Source of the DNA: Motiliproteus sp. MSK22-1
GTDB taxonomy: Bacteria > Pseudomonadota > Gammaproteobacteria > Pseudomonadales > Balneatricaceae
DNA: 64,000 nt
Direction: 5' to 3'
NCBI RefSeq assembly: GCF_001968815.1
Contig: NZ_MIEQ01000025.1
Coordinates: 59,548-123,547, forward strand
Every line of letters starts with the position of its first letter. Positions within the stretch are counted from its first letter, which is position 1. The translations under genes were made by a program, and so were the position numbers. Below are positions 16,916-25,471 of this stretch, in pieces. The notes beneath the pieces were generated by a model, which saw only the letters and a list, made by a program, of their open reading frames with translations, was not told where the DNA came from and searched no databases.

Positions 16916-17350
16916 TCAATCACCAAACAGGAGCCCGTTCTGATAAGCGTAAGCTGCATTAAAGGCCGGCTTTTGGAATTTTTTAAGCCCAAGACTATCG
17001 AAATCAACCTGTAGTTTATTCAGCTTTATCTTTTCTTTCATCGTCGCTTGGGATATCAACTTAACCGGCTTATCGACCAGTTGAATGGCAGCTTCTAATT
17101 TAAAACTGGTTGCACTTCCAGCCAACTTCCCTTTTTGGTCCCGCTCAATAACAACAACCTCATCGACCTGGTAGTCCTGCATTAATTTCGCGAACGCAAA
17201 ATGAAAGTCTCGGATACTATCCGTTGCCGCTGACTGGGAGACGGCAAACAGACGCTGCCTACACTCTGGCACATCAAATGCGCCGTTGCTATAACCCAAT
17301 ATACAAATAATGGCTTCACCACCCTTTAATTCAACACCACAGACTCGCAT
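16916..17350 (-). CDS. DUF3010 family protein
   Basis: A 144-residue cytoplasmic protein. The sequence MRVCGVELKGGEAIICILGY, the central FDVPECRQRL and the segment EVVVIERDQKGKLAGSATSFK match what I recall of the DUF3010 family, found in Vibrio, Shewanella and related marine bacteria. The first beta strand with GVELKG, then VVVIERDQKG, resembles the ribonuclease-H/RuvC fold pattern, where acidic residues at those places bind metal, so a nucleic-acid function is possible, but this is inference. It is alone on its strand, convergent with apt. Confidence 0.72.
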   Translation of the reverse strand: MRVCGVELKGGEAIICILGYSNGAFDVPECRQRLFAVSQSAATDSIRDFHFAFAKLMQDYQVDEVVVIERDQKGKLAGSATSFKLEAAIQLVDKPVKLISQATMKEKIKLNKLQVDFDSLGLKKFQKPAFNAAYAYQNGLLFGD

Positions 17351-17507
17351 GTTCTACCTTTCGAAAAATTGATATGGACGCTATTACCGAGGGGAGAATA
17401 CTAGCAGTTTTAAGGATTTTCCGGGCAAATAAAGTATAAAAGAAAGCACAGAAGCCTATTCAGCAAGAGAATACAATAAGACCAATCCTCCCACGCCACT
17501 GACACGA

Positions 17508-17936
17508 TTAAAACTTAACACCAAGATCAACTTTCGCACCATGAATGGAATCCAGATAGTCTTTACCCGCCTGTAAAGAAGGCTTGCTATCCCGTTCTGC
17601 CTCCTCAGTCAGCATAGATCCGCTCATAGAGACCCCCTCTTCATGCTTCTTTTTGGCAACGAATGGATTCGACTCAACCTCCGCCGGCTTCAGATTTTCC
17701 ATAAACTGCCGCTCTTTTTCGGTTAAAAGTGCATCAGCACCAGTGGCAGCAGCCTGCTCTTCCGAAGACAGTTGCTCCAGGCTTAAGTTTAATGTGCGCT
17801 TAGCCTGCCCAGGTTCGCCCTTGCCTAAAGCGATGCCGCCGGATTGGTTTGCGTCGACCCCATCCGCCTGAGCTGCAGCACCAAAAAAACCAATCAAAAT
17901 AAACAAAAGGATACGAGAAGAGTTGCTGTTTTTCAT
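17508..17936 (-). CDS. hypothetical exported protein
   Basis: A 142-residue protein with a clear signal peptide: a short basic start, a hydrophobic core (ILLFILIGFFGAA) and an AQA cleavage site near residue 24. The mature part is hydrophilic, rich in Glu, Lys, Ser and Ala, with no cysteine, and is probably largely unstructured or helical (LSLEQLSSEEQAA, LTEKERQFMENLKPAE). It ends with an amphipathic segment GAKVDLGVKF. I recognise no family. Likely periplasmic. It is flanked by a DUF3010 gene and an orphan fliL on the same strand, with gaps over 150 bp. Confidence 0.6.
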   Translation of the reverse strand: MKNSNSSRILLFILIGFFGAAAQADGVDANQSGGIALGKGEPGQAKRTLNLSLEQLSSEEQAAATGADALLTEKERQFMENLKPAEVESNPFVAKKKHEEGVSMSGSMLTEEAERDSKPSLQAGKDYLDSIHGAKVDLGVKF

Positions 17937-18138
17937 AAAAAACCTGAATGTAAAAACTGGTTGATTGGCAATTTTAGTGATTTAGAAAGAAGGACACCAG
18001 CCCAGCTGACCAAACGGCCTCAGCCAGCGTACCGATGGGCATTCGCTGATACCTGTTCCAGCCTATTTCTCTGCGCCCAAAATGATGATGTTCCTCCTCG
18101 TAGCTGCCCCCCCCTAATGCAAAAGATCGAAGATTTCT

Positions 18139-18639
18139 TTATAGAGTAATAAAATTGGTAAACAGTATTTCTTCAATACCTGGCTTTCCTATTTGCTCTT
18201 GAAGGATATTGTTAACAACTTCAGTTGCCTTAATTCTCAATCGCTCCTTTCCTTCAAGCGATTCCATATCAACCACCGTTTGAGACAGAAACAACTCACC
18301 TAACCCATGAACAACCAGCGGCATATGTTTTTGAAGAGCCGTTTTAACTTCAGGCTCAAAAGTGCGGGCCTCTGCATAAACCTGCATAAACCGTTCTGTA
18401 CCCCGATCTTCACTCGGAAAATTGGTGATAAAATACGGTGGAGTCCCTGTTGTCCCCAACTGAACGTAAATAGCTACCTTTTTCTTGGGTTCCTCTACAA
18501 CAACCTTTTCCACTTCAGCCTCTTCCTTCAAGAGAAAAAACCAAACACCACCGGCTCCAACTATCGCAACCAACGTAACTACCAACGCCACAAGAATAAC
18601 CACGAGTTTATTGGATTTCTTTGCTGACTCAGCTGTCAT
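18139..18639 (-). CDS. FliL-family basal-body-associated protein (orphan)
   Basis: A 166-residue single-span membrane protein: short basic cytoplasmic N-terminus, one helix (LVVILVALVVTLVAIVGAGGVWFFLL), an acidic/charged linker and a periplasmic FliL domain ending ILFTNFITL, the characteristic FliL C-terminus. ATG 18639 is preceded by AAGGA at good spacing; a GTG one codon upstream is less well placed. FliL proteins bind flagellar stators. No other flagellar gene is near, so this is an orphan or paralogous FliL rather than the one from a fliLMNOPQR operon. Confidence 0.82.
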   Translation of the reverse strand: MTAESAKKSNKLVVILVALVVTLVAIVGAGGVWFFLLKEEAEVEKVVVEEPKKKVAIYVQLGTTGTPPYFITNFPSEDRGTERFMQVYAEARTFEPEVKTALQKHMPLVVHGLGELFLSQTVVDMESLEGKERLRIKATEVVNNILQEQIGKPGIEEILFTNFITL

Positions 18640-19500
18640 CACATTTCCTTATATCGTTTTAGAGACGATCCAATCGAATAAATCCCCAGCAGATCGTGGC
18701 AATACTCACACCTGATTACATCAGGACTAACTATTTTCTCCCCCTTCCTGCATTTACGGGTCAGCCCCAAAATAGCAAGGTGAACAACAAACTTTTGCTT
18801 GCCCCACCTTCGCCTGAGGCCTATCCTATTCTATAGGCTCTTTCGATGAAGCCTCACGGTGCGGTAGCCACTCTTTTAATCATGAGTTTCGCCGTCCCGC
18901 CTGTTAGAAAGTAAGGATCTGGATTAGCAGCCCTGACGCTGCTATTTCAGGTCCTTTTCTCAGCAACTCTTGCAAACCTCCTCCATAAACAATCCGGCAC
19001 ACAAAGGTGCTATTTCACCGACCTCAACAAGTCTGGGGAAATTCTGTTTCGGGATTGATATCTGAATTATAAGCTAGGCATGATCCTGCACATCCTTGTT
19101 ACGCCTTGGACATTTTTCCCAGTGCTCCTGGCTACATTGGGTTTTTCTGCATTCAAACTCACAATAGGATGAATGCAACGGGACTGCCCTTCTGAGCCCA
19201 CCAAAAAATGTGCAAATTGACTTAAAAAAAGAAAATGACATTCAACACCCTTTTCTATGACCCTCCATGTCGTTACTTCTAGCCCCGATTATATTGGAGT
19301 AGCCATCCGATAAAAACCAAACCTGGCCTAAGAGTTCAAACAATTGACCGGGATCAGATTTTTGCGCTTAATATTTAGCCGCTCAATATCTAACAGCATA
19401 GCAAAGAAAACACTGACGCCTGAACGGATCAAAGAACTAGCCGTTTATTAACTCAACCGGTAGACTTGCCGGTTCAATTTTTACAGCCTGGATTTTATAC
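18640..19500. other. 858-bp non-coding gap between fliL-like gene and rdgC
   Basis: No open frame of coding character longer than about 15 residues with a ribosome-binding site is seen. The left half contains a dense set of nested hairpins ending in a terminator-like stem (18810-18958, separate entry). An inverted repeat GCATTCA / TGAATGC lies at 19149-19176. The right part is the upstream region of rdgC and shows nothing else I can assign. Confidence 0.6.
18810..18958 (+). ncRNA. candidate structured RNA with terminal terminator hairpin
   Basis: Read on the plus strand, successive paired elements are visible. TGAGGC (18815) can pair with GCCTCA (18851), enclosing GCCTAT/ATAGGC. ACGG-TG-CG pairs with CGCCGT around an inner ACTC/GAGT hairpin. 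Finally, a 17-position arm beginning GGATCTGG (14 of 17 pairs) ends with GGTCC followed by TTTTCT, like an intrinsic terminator. I do not recognise it as a known riboswitch, 6S, SRP or tmRNA. It may be a small RNA or a leader. No promoter was assigned. Confidence 0.4.
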
Positions 19501-20436
19501 ATGTGGTTTAAGAATTTGGTTTTCTATCGCTTTACACAACCATTCAAACTCAACGCTCAAGAGCTTCAGGAAAAACTGGAAGCCAGCCCCTTTGTCCCCT
19601 GCAGCAGCCAGGAAGCCACCCGGTTTGGCTGGACCTCTCCGATGGGAAAGCTCAGTGAGGAACTGGTTCACGCTAGCGGAAACTACCTGCTGATCAGTGC
19701 TAAAAAAGAAGAAAAAATACTTCCCGCTTCAGTAGTTAAGGATTTTTTACTTGATAAGGTTGAACAAATTGAACAGGAGCAAGACAGAAAGGTTCGAAAG
19801 AAAGAACGCGATGCACTGAAAGATGAGATTATTTTTGAGTTACTTCCTAAAGCCTTTAGTCGCTTTCAAACCACTTCAGCCTATATCGATCTAAAGGAAG
19901 GGCTGCTGATAGTTGATGCAAGCAGCGCCAAACGTGCAGAAGATCTAAGCTCCTTCCTGCGAAAAACCCTGGGCTCGCTACCCGTCACCATTCCCGCCAT
20001 GAACTCAGCCCCTTCAGCCATCATGACACAATGGCTGTCAGAAGAAAGCAGCCTGGCCGCTGGGTTTGAGCTGGGGGACGAAGCTGAATTAAAGGATCCA
20101 CGCGAAAATGGCGCCATCATACGCTGCAAGCAACAGGAACTGGTGGGCGAAGAGATCGACGTTCATCTCAAAGCAGGAAAACAAGCAGTTAAACTTGCTC
20201 TGCATTACGCGGATAACTTGTCCTGTGTAGCTGGTGATGACCTGATTCTCAGACGCCTGAAATTCTCCGATTTAGTACTGGAAAAAGCGGCTGAGATGGG
20301 TGCTGAAGACGCCGCAGCAGCATTTGACGCCGACTTTACACTAATGGCCATGGAGCTTTCGACCTTTATTCCTCATCTTCTAGAAGCCCTGGGCGGAGAA
20401 AACAAGGATGCTTACGCCCCAGCAATAGCAGTATAG
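19501..20436 (+). CDS. rdgC: recombination-associated protein RdgC
   Basis: Nucleoid-associated DNA-binding ring protein that limits RecA activity. The 311-residue sequence begins MWFKNLVFYRFT and contains the FVPC--QE--RFGW segment, PASVVKDFL, the basic KVRKKERDALKDEI stretch and a C-terminal half with CKQQELVGEEI, all typical of RdgC, and is close to the usual length of about 303. Alone on the plus strand, with a perfect 12-bp hairpin 27 bp after its stop. Confidence 0.95.
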   Translation: MWFKNLVFYRFTQPFKLNAQELQEKLEASPFVPCSSQEATRFGWTSPMGKLSEELVHASGNYLLISAKKEEKILPASVVKDFLLDKVEQIEQEQDRKVRKKERDALKDEIIFELLPKAFSRFQTTSAYIDLKEGLLIVDASSAKRAEDLSSFLRKTLGSLPVTIPAMNSAPSAIMTQWLSEESSLAAGFELGDEAELKDPRENGAIIRCKQQELVGEEIDVHLKAGKQAVKLALHYADNLSCVAGDDLILRRLKFSDLVLEKAAEMGAEDAAAAFDADFTLMAMELSTFIPHLLEALGGENKDAYAPAIAV

Positions 20437-20463
20437 GCATTAGCCTGTAGCCAGTCTCAACAG

Positions 20464-20493
20464 TTATCTTCAGGCCTGGATGCCTGAAGATAA
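20464..20493 (+). terminator. hairpin after rdgC
   Basis: A perfect 12-bp stem TTATCTTCAGGC / GCCTGAAGATAA with a 6-nt loop, 27 nt after the rdgC stop and 98 nt before the queE start. The trailing TTTGG is a poor T tract, so termination strength is uncertain. Confidence 0.55.
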
Positions 20494-20590
20494 TTTGGCA
20501 CCGGACTACTCCAGCAAACAAAATTCCATATTCCCCCCAATCAACAATCCATGTAAAATCTCACTCTTACCTTCCTACCTATCAAAGACT

Positions 20591-21223
20591 ATGTATTCCG
20601 TAAAAGAACTTTTTTACAGCCTCCAGGGTGAAGGCGCCCATGCTGGTCGCGCTGCTGTTTTCTGCCGTTTTACCGGCTGCAATCTCTGGTCTGGCCGAGA
20701 GCAGGACAGGGCTAAAGCTGCCTGCAATTTTTGTGATACTGATTTTGTCGGCACTGATGGTGAAGGAGGAGGGAAATATGGTCGGGCTACAGATTTGGCC
20801 AAGGCCGCTATGGCGCTATGGCCAGCGTCTCAGCGAGATTCTGCTTACCTGATTTGCACCGGCGGGGAACCATTATTGCAACTTGACCAAGAACTGGTTT
20901 CTGCGTTCAAAGCAGTAGGGTTTGAAGTAGCGATAGAAACTAACGGTACTTTGCCCGCGCCCACCGACATAGATTGGATCTGTGTCAGCCCCAAGGGATC
21001 ATCAGAACTGGTATTGCAACAAGGAGATGAACTTAAACTGGTTTACCGACAACAGGATGCCCTGCCTGAAAGATTCGAAAATCTGGATTTTTCTTATTTT
21101 TTTCTGCAAGCCATGGCTGGACCGCAAGAGAAAGAACAACTTCAGCAATGTGTAAAATATTGCCAGGAACACCCCCAATGGCGACTTAGCCTGCAGACTC
21201 ATAAACTAATCGGCATACCCTAG
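20591..21223 (+). CDS. queE: 7-carboxy-7-deazaguanine synthase QueE (radical SAM)
   Basis: Radical SAM enzyme of queuosine synthesis that contracts 6-carboxytetrahydropterin to CDG. The N-terminus MYSVKELFYSLQGEGAHAG is the QueE start and substrate-binding segment. The cluster cysteines are widely spaced, CNLWSGREQDRAKAACNFC, as in E. coli-type QueE (C-x14-C-x2-C), and TGGEPLLQ follows. The frame is open 37 codons upstream through a hairpin, but ATG 20591 gives 210 residues and matches the family. It precedes queD by 87 bp, so the two probably form a unit; queC lies 12 kb away. Confidence 0.95.
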   Translation: MYSVKELFYSLQGEGAHAGRAAVFCRFTGCNLWSGREQDRAKAACNFCDTDFVGTDGEGGGKYGRATDLAKAAMALWPASQRDSAYLICTGGEPLLQLDQELVSAFKAVGFEVAIETNGTLPAPTDIDWICVSPKGSSELVLQQGDELKLVYRQQDALPERFENLDFSYFFLQAMAGPQEKEQLQQCVKYCQEHPQWRLSLQTHKLIGIP

Positions 21224-21310
21224 CAGCACTTTACCCGCTGCTTAACCAACGGACATTGATCCAGCCTGACAACTTCAGCAACCCTATTAACTTTGTAAGC
21301 AAGCCGACAA

Positions 21311-21667
21311 ATGGAAATATATAAAGAGTTCACTTTCGAAGCCGCACACCTCTTACCCAACGTTCCAAAAGGACACAAATGCGGCCGCCTTCACGGCCAT
21401 AGCTTTATGGTACAGGTCCATGTCTCCGGCGAGGTAGATCCACGGACCGGCTGGATTATGGACTTTGCCCAACTGAAAGCAGCGTTTAGGCCTATTTACG
21501 ACCGCCTTGACCACTATTACCTAAACGATATTGCCGGCTTGGAAAATCCGACCAGCGAAGTACTTGCGCGATGGATCTGGAACGAATTAAAGCCATCTTT
21601 ACCAGAGCTTTCTAAAATAGTCATCAAAGAGACTTGTACCAGCGGCTGCGTGTATAAGGGAGACTGA
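21311..21667 (+). CDS. queD: 6-carboxytetrahydropterin synthase QueD
   Basis: Converts dihydroneopterin triphosphate to 6-carboxytetrahydropterin, the step before QueE. The 118-residue protein shows the zinc histidines and catalytic cysteine in FEAAHLL and [12 protein letters not shown], then [15 protein letters not shown] and the C-terminal ETCTSGCVY. It lies downstream of queE on the same strand and ends before a clear terminator. Confidence 0.96.
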   Translation: MEIYKEFTFEAAHLLPNVPKGHKCGRLHGHSFMVQVHVSGEVDPRTGWIMDFAQLKAAFRPIYDRLDHYYLNDIAGLENPTSEVLARWIWNELKPSLPELSKIVIKETCTSGCVYKGD

Positions 21668-21699
21668 TCAACCAATGCCAGACTGAGGCTGTTGAACTC

Positions 21700-21728
21700 G
21701 ATGACCAGAATCTCTGGTCATCCTTTAT
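21700..21728 (+). terminator. Rho-independent terminator after queD
   Basis: A perfect 10-bp stem GATGACCAGA / TCTGGTCATC with a 3-nt loop, followed by CTTTATTC, 33 nt after the queD stop. Confidence 0.75.
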
Positions 21729-21805
21729 TCTCCTCTATACCATTGATATCAAGAACATCAGACCTTTTTTGATGACGCTGTTAAACCAAACGATATTTAG
21801 ATTTT

Positions 21806-22963
21806 ATGCATAACCACGCTCAAGACCGCACAAAGGAAGCAGTTCGCGTCACTTGGATAGGCGCCATTTTTGATGCCATTCTGGGTGTATCCAAGATAAT
21901 AGTTGGTGTTTTATTCTTTTCTCACGCCCTTATAGCAGACGGAATACATTCCCTATCCGACTTAATCACCGATTTTATGGTTGTCGTTATTGTCAAAATA
22001 GCCCACGCAGAGCCTGATGAAGAACACCCCTACGGTCACGAACGATTTGAAACGCTGGGCACCGTAGTACTCGGTTGCTTGTTAGTAGCCGTTGCAGGCG
22101 CAATGGCCTATGACAGCGGGCTTAATTTACTCGACCCATCCGAAAAAAACGTACCCGGTTGGCCAGCACTCGTCATTGCTTTTGCCTCAATCGCCATTAA
22201 AGAAGCCCTCTTTCGCTATACTCTGGCCATTGGCAAAAGGATTAAGTCCGATTTACTCATTGCCAACGCATGGCATAGCCGCACAGATGCCTATTCTTCA
22301 ATAATTGTATTTATTGGCATCGCCGGCTCAATGATGGGGATTATCTGGCTCGACAGCCTGGCCGCCCTTGGCGTGGCGATCTTTGTCGCCAAGATTGGTT
22401 GGGAGCTTAGCTGGAAAAGTATTCAAGAGCTTGTTGATACTGCCATCCCTCCTGAAGAGCTAAGTGCAATAACAGCATCGGCCAAAGAAGTTGCAGGGAT
22501 CGAAGATGTGCATAGCTTTAAAAGTCGGCAAATGGGCCCTAAAATGCTTCTAGAAATGCACTTACAAGTAAAGCCCTATGTCAGCGTTTCTGAAGGCCAT
22601 TATATTGGCGATTCCGTAGTAGCAAAACTACTAAGAGAATTCGATTCCATCGGCCACATTATTTTCCATATAGACACCGAAAATGACGATAAGCGAAACA
22701 GCTGCATGGTTCTGCCCTTTCGCGCAGAGATTACAGATATTGTCGACCACCTGCTGGAAAATCTGGCTCCAGAGCTTACCCGTCAGAATATAACCCTTCA
22801 TTATCTGCATGGAAAAATTGAGATTGATCTTTTCATAACTCCACCACCGTCGAGCCAAATAGATATTACTGCCATCAATCAAAGTCAACTGTCCGAACAG
22901 CTCAATGAACACTTGATGAAATACACATGGCATCAGCACCTGAATCTCTGGCTGGCTATTTAG
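21806..22963 (+). CDS. cation diffusion facilitator family transporter
   Basis: Inner-membrane divalent metal/proton antiporter, 385 residues with about six spans. Metal-site motifs are ADGIHSLSDLITD in helix 2 and NAWHSRTDAYSS in helix 5 (the H---D pairs of the CDF family), with the conserved loop HPYGHERFETLG between. A cytoplasmic domain follows (IEDVHSFKSRQMG, MLLEMHLQVKP), plus an extra C-terminal segment of about 90 residues not in FieF, so the protein is longer than the usual ~300. Likely exports Zn, Fe or Mn; the metal cannot be read from sequence. Standing alone on the plus strand. Confidence 0.92.
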   Translation: MHNHAQDRTKEAVRVTWIGAIFDAILGVSKIIVGVLFFSHALIADGIHSLSDLITDFMVVVIVKIAHAEPDEEHPYGHERFETLGTVVLGCLLVAVAGAMAYDSGLNLLDPSEKNVPGWPALVIAFASIAIKEALFRYTLAIGKRIKSDLLIANAWHSRTDAYSSIIVFIGIAGSMMGIIWLDSLAALGVAIFVAKIGWELSWKSIQELVDTAIPPEELSAITASAKEVAGIEDVHSFKSRQMGPKMLLEMHLQVKPYVSVSEGHYIGDSVVAKLLREFDSIGHIIFHIDTENDDKRNSCMVLPFRAEITDIVDHLLENLAPELTRQNITLHYLHGKIEIDLFITPPPSSQIDITAINQSQLSEQLNEHLMKYTWHQHLNLWLAI

Positions 22964-23018
22964 ATCAGCTCAAAGCTGAGAATGATCTATCGAAAGTAAA
23001 AAAGAAAGCAAAAAACAC

Positions 23019-23052
23019 TGTCTGTTTTTAGAAGAGAATCTACAAACAGACA
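23019..23052. terminator. hairpin between convergent CDF and YbaK-type genes
   Basis: A 9-bp perfect outer stem TGTCTGTTT / AAACAGACA plus inner AGA/TCT pairs, 56 nt after the CDF stop and overlapping the last codons of the convergent gene. A bidirectional terminator is plausible but there is no clear T tract. Confidence 0.45.
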
Positions 23053-23510
23053 CTAATTCGCCCTGAACAACCATCCTTCATCAAATGGATAAAACTATTT
23101 CTAGACATACAGACCAACTCTTGATGGTCTCCCGCTTCTATACAACACGCGGGCTCATCCACAATACGCTCATCCCACACCACGCTGAGATTATAGGCCT
23201 GAGCCAATGCTGGCACCGCGCCCACCACACAATCACTGAACAATTGCCGAAGGTCAGCCTGGTCTGCTAATGACAAGACTCGATTAAGCCGGGAGTTCAC
23301 CGCTGACAGATCAACACTTCTATTCGCGGGTAACACCGCCACCACAAAACCTGTTTTATCCTTAAGAACGACAGCCTTCGCAAACCGATGCACCGGCAAC
23401 TTTGACTGCTGCGCACAGTCCACCGCTGTTTCCGCATACCGATGCCTGATCAGCTGATAGGAAACAGACCTGCTCTCCAGGAATTTCCTGACGCGCGGAG
23501 CCATTGACAT
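23040..23510 (-). CDS. YbaK/EbsC (ProX-like) aminoacyl-tRNA deacylase family protein
   Basis: A 156-residue cytoplasmic protein of the YbaK/ProX-type editing family, which hydrolyses mischarged aminoacyl-tRNAs. Visible family features are the conserved lysine region FAKAVVLKDKTGFVVAVLPANRSVDLSAVN and the GAVPALAQAYNLSVVWDE segment, which corresponds to the usual G-x-x-P-x-G region although the second glycine is not conserved. GGAG stands 8 nt before the ATG at 23510. Substrate (Cys-, Ala- or other tRNA) cannot be told. Confidence 0.85.
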   Translation of the reverse strand: MSMAPRVRKFLESRSVSYQLIRHRYAETAVDCAQQSKLPVHRFAKAVVLKDKTGFVVAVLPANRSVDLSAVNSRLNRVLSLADQADLRQLFSDCVVGAVPALAQAYNLSVVWDERIVDEPACCIEAGDHQELVCMSRNSFIHLMKDGCSGRISVCL

Positions 23511-23678
23511 ACAGATATCTCCGACAGCTTCCCAAAATAAACATTCACTACATTAGGGAAGCATCCATTAAACACTTGTATGAGCATAGGACACAAAAGC
23601 TCAAATTTCCGTTGCCTAATAAATATATTTTAGTACTCTTGTGCCTCTTCTTCAGCAGTTAAGCCAACACCCTATCCT

Positions 23679-24299
23679 ATGATTGAAATCATCTATGCCG
23701 ATAGCCAAATCGTTCTGATCAATAAGCCCCATGATCTGTTATCGGTTCCTGGAAGGGGACCAAACAATCAAGATTCAGTGCTCCTGCGATTACAACAACA
23801 ATTTCCTACAATCAGAATTGTCCACAGGCTTGATTGCGCCACTTCTGGAGTCATGGTCCTTGCACTTGATGCCGACAGCCATCGCGCTCTAAGTATTCAG
23901 TTTCAAGAACGCAAGACAGCTAAACGCTATATCGCCAGAATATACGGCCAACCAAACAATGATTCCGGTTCTGTCGATCTTCCTTTGCGTTGTGACTGGG
24001 AAAATCGTCCAAAACAGATGGTTGATTTTGAACAAGGAAAATCAGCACTAACTCATTGGCAGGTTATTGAATACTCTGAAGATTGCACACGCGTTGCGCT
24101 GACCCCTGTTACCGGTCGCTCTCATCAACTCAGAGTACATATGCTGGCCATGGGGCACCCCATAGCAGGCGATCGATTCTATGCCAGCGGGGAGGCCCTG
24201 ACGGCCGCTGATCGCCTGCATTTGCATGCCGAAAGCCTTGAACTCTTCCACCCCTTAAGTGGTGAGAAGGTCTGTTTTACAGCCCCATGCCCTTTCTAG
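23679..24299 (+). CDS. rluA: dual-specificity rRNA/tRNA pseudouridine synthase RluA
   Basis: Isomerises uridine 746 in 23S rRNA and uridine 32 in some tRNAs (E. coli numbering). The catalytic aspartate lies in the family motif HRLDCATSGV. The segments LPLRCDWENRPKQMV, VTGRSHQLRVHMLAMGHPI and GDRFYAS are characteristic of RluA rather than RluC/RluD, and there is no S4 domain. Length, 206 residues, fits RluA (219 in E. coli). Single gene between two minus-strand genes. Confidence 0.94.
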   Translation: MIEIIYADSQIVLINKPHDLLSVPGRGPNNQDSVLLRLQQQFPTIRIVHRLDCATSGVMVLALDADSHRALSIQFQERKTAKRYIARIYGQPNNDSGSVDLPLRCDWENRPKQMVDFEQGKSALTHWQVIEYSEDCTRVALTPVTGRSHQLRVHMLAMGHPIAGDRFYASGEALTAADRLHLHAESLELFHPLSGEKVCFTAPCPF

Positions 24300-24362
24300 T
24301 ATTAAAAACCCATTACAAAGAACACAAGCAAACAATCAAGTCTGAATACGCTCAATAAAGTA

Positions 24363-25319
24363 TCAGGAATTAACAACTCGAACAGGCTTTCCCTCAAGAT
24401 GGGCTCGAATATTTTCTGCCAGCTGACAGACGATACGCTGACGCGCCTGAAAACTCCCCCATGCACTATGGGGCGTGATGATCAGATTAGGATGGTTACA
24501 ATCCAGCAGGGGGTTGCCTTCTTTAGGAGGCTCCTCCGTAAGCACATCCACACCGGCACCAGCCAGTTGATCAGATTCAAGCGCATCGACCAATGCAATC
24601 TCGTTCACAACCCCGCCACGAGAAGCATTAATCAGCAAAGCTCCTCGCTTAATCAGCCTGAGTTCATCTTTTGCAATAAGATTTCGGGTTTCTTCCGTTA
24701 ACGGGCAGTGTATCGTTAAAATGTCGATCATCGGCAACATATCTTCCAGCGCATGTCGCCCAGGTCTTGGAACCTCTCCTACTCGTTCAGCAATCATCAC
24801 CTCCATGCCAAAGGCTTGGGCAATCCGAGCCACGTTTTTCCCTAACTCACCGTATCCGATAATACCCAGCACCTTCCCGGAAAGCTCCTGTATTGGGTAG
24901 TCCAAAAGACAAAACTGGCTAGCTAGGTTCCATCTCCCGGTTTGAACCGCTTGATGGTATTGTAACAACCGAGTACTAAGCGCCAACATTAACGAAAAAA
25001 CGTGCTGCACAACCGATCCAGTCCCATATGCCTGACAATTGCTGACAGTAATACCAAGCTCAGTCGCAGTTTTCAGGTCTACATTATTAGTGCCTGTCGC
25101 GGCAACGCAGATCAATTTTAACTGCTTGAGCTTTCGAAGCAGCGGCGCAGTCATCTTTTGTTTATTAACCACCAGTATATCGGCATCACTGGCGCGAGAC
25201 TCAACCAGCGCCTCAGAAGTCGATGAATATTCACACCATTGGTCAACAACCTGCTTAATAGGACTAAAGTCCAAATCATCACAATCCAGGCTGTCTCTAT
25301 CCAGAAATACAGCTTTCAC
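24363..25319 (-). CDS. D-2-hydroxyacid dehydrogenase (hydroxypyruvate/glycerate type)
   Basis: NAD(P)-dependent cytoplasmic dehydrogenase, 318 residues. Rossmann motif GKVLGIIGYGELGKNVA, then NASRGGVVNE carrying the substrate-binding arginine, the catalytic glutamate region GAGVDVLTEEPP, and the catalytic histidine in ITPHSAWGS (the H--W variant seen in glycerate dehydrogenase HprA-like enzymes). The frame is open to 25445, but a perfect GAGGAG lies before GTG 25319, which I take as start, giving the expected N-terminus. It may reduce hydroxypyruvate or glyoxylate; the substrate is inferred. Confidence 0.9.
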   Translation of the reverse strand: MKAVFLDRDSLDCDDLDFSPIKQVVDQWCEYSSTSEALVESRASDADILVVNKQKMTAPLLRKLKQLKLICVAATGTNNVDLKTATELGITVSNCQAYGTGSVVQHVFSLMLALSTRLLQYHQAVQTGRWNLASQFCLLDYPIQELSGKVLGIIGYGELGKNVARIAQAFGMEVMIAERVGEVPRPGRHALEDMLPMIDILTIHCPLTEETRNLIAKDELRLIKRGALLINASRGGVVNEIALVDALESDQLAGAGVDVLTEEPPKEGNPLLDCNHPNLIITPHSAWGSFQARQRIVCQLAENIRAHLEGKPVRVVNS

Positions 25320-25381
25320 GGCTTCTCCTCTAAACCAACGCAATATCCAGGCAAATTTAAAATTGACGAAAATCCAAGAAC

Positions 25382-25412
25382 CAATAAAAAGGAGCTCGAT
25401 CAGAGCCCCTTT
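25382..25412 (-). terminator. Rho-independent terminator of dapA-bamC
   Basis: On the minus strand a 10-bp stem (AAAGGGGCTC with GAGCTCCTTT, one G-T pair) and 5-nt loop is followed by TTTTTATT, 60 nt after the bamC stop and before the dehydrogenase gene. Confidence 0.8.
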
Positions 25413-25471
25413 ATTTACGAAAAGCCAGTCACTATCCACCGGCATTGGATACTGAAATAACCAATAAACAA

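Noticed and set aside
18810..18960. possible c-di-GMP, TPP, cobalamin or 6S RNA
   Set aside because: I compared the sequence from memory with the conserved cores of these RNAs on both strands and found none; it is listed only as an unassigned structured candidate.
20480..20590. N-terminal extension of queE
   Set aside because: The first ATG lies inside the hairpin after rdgC and the extra 37 residues do not resemble QueE; ATG 20591 fits the family.
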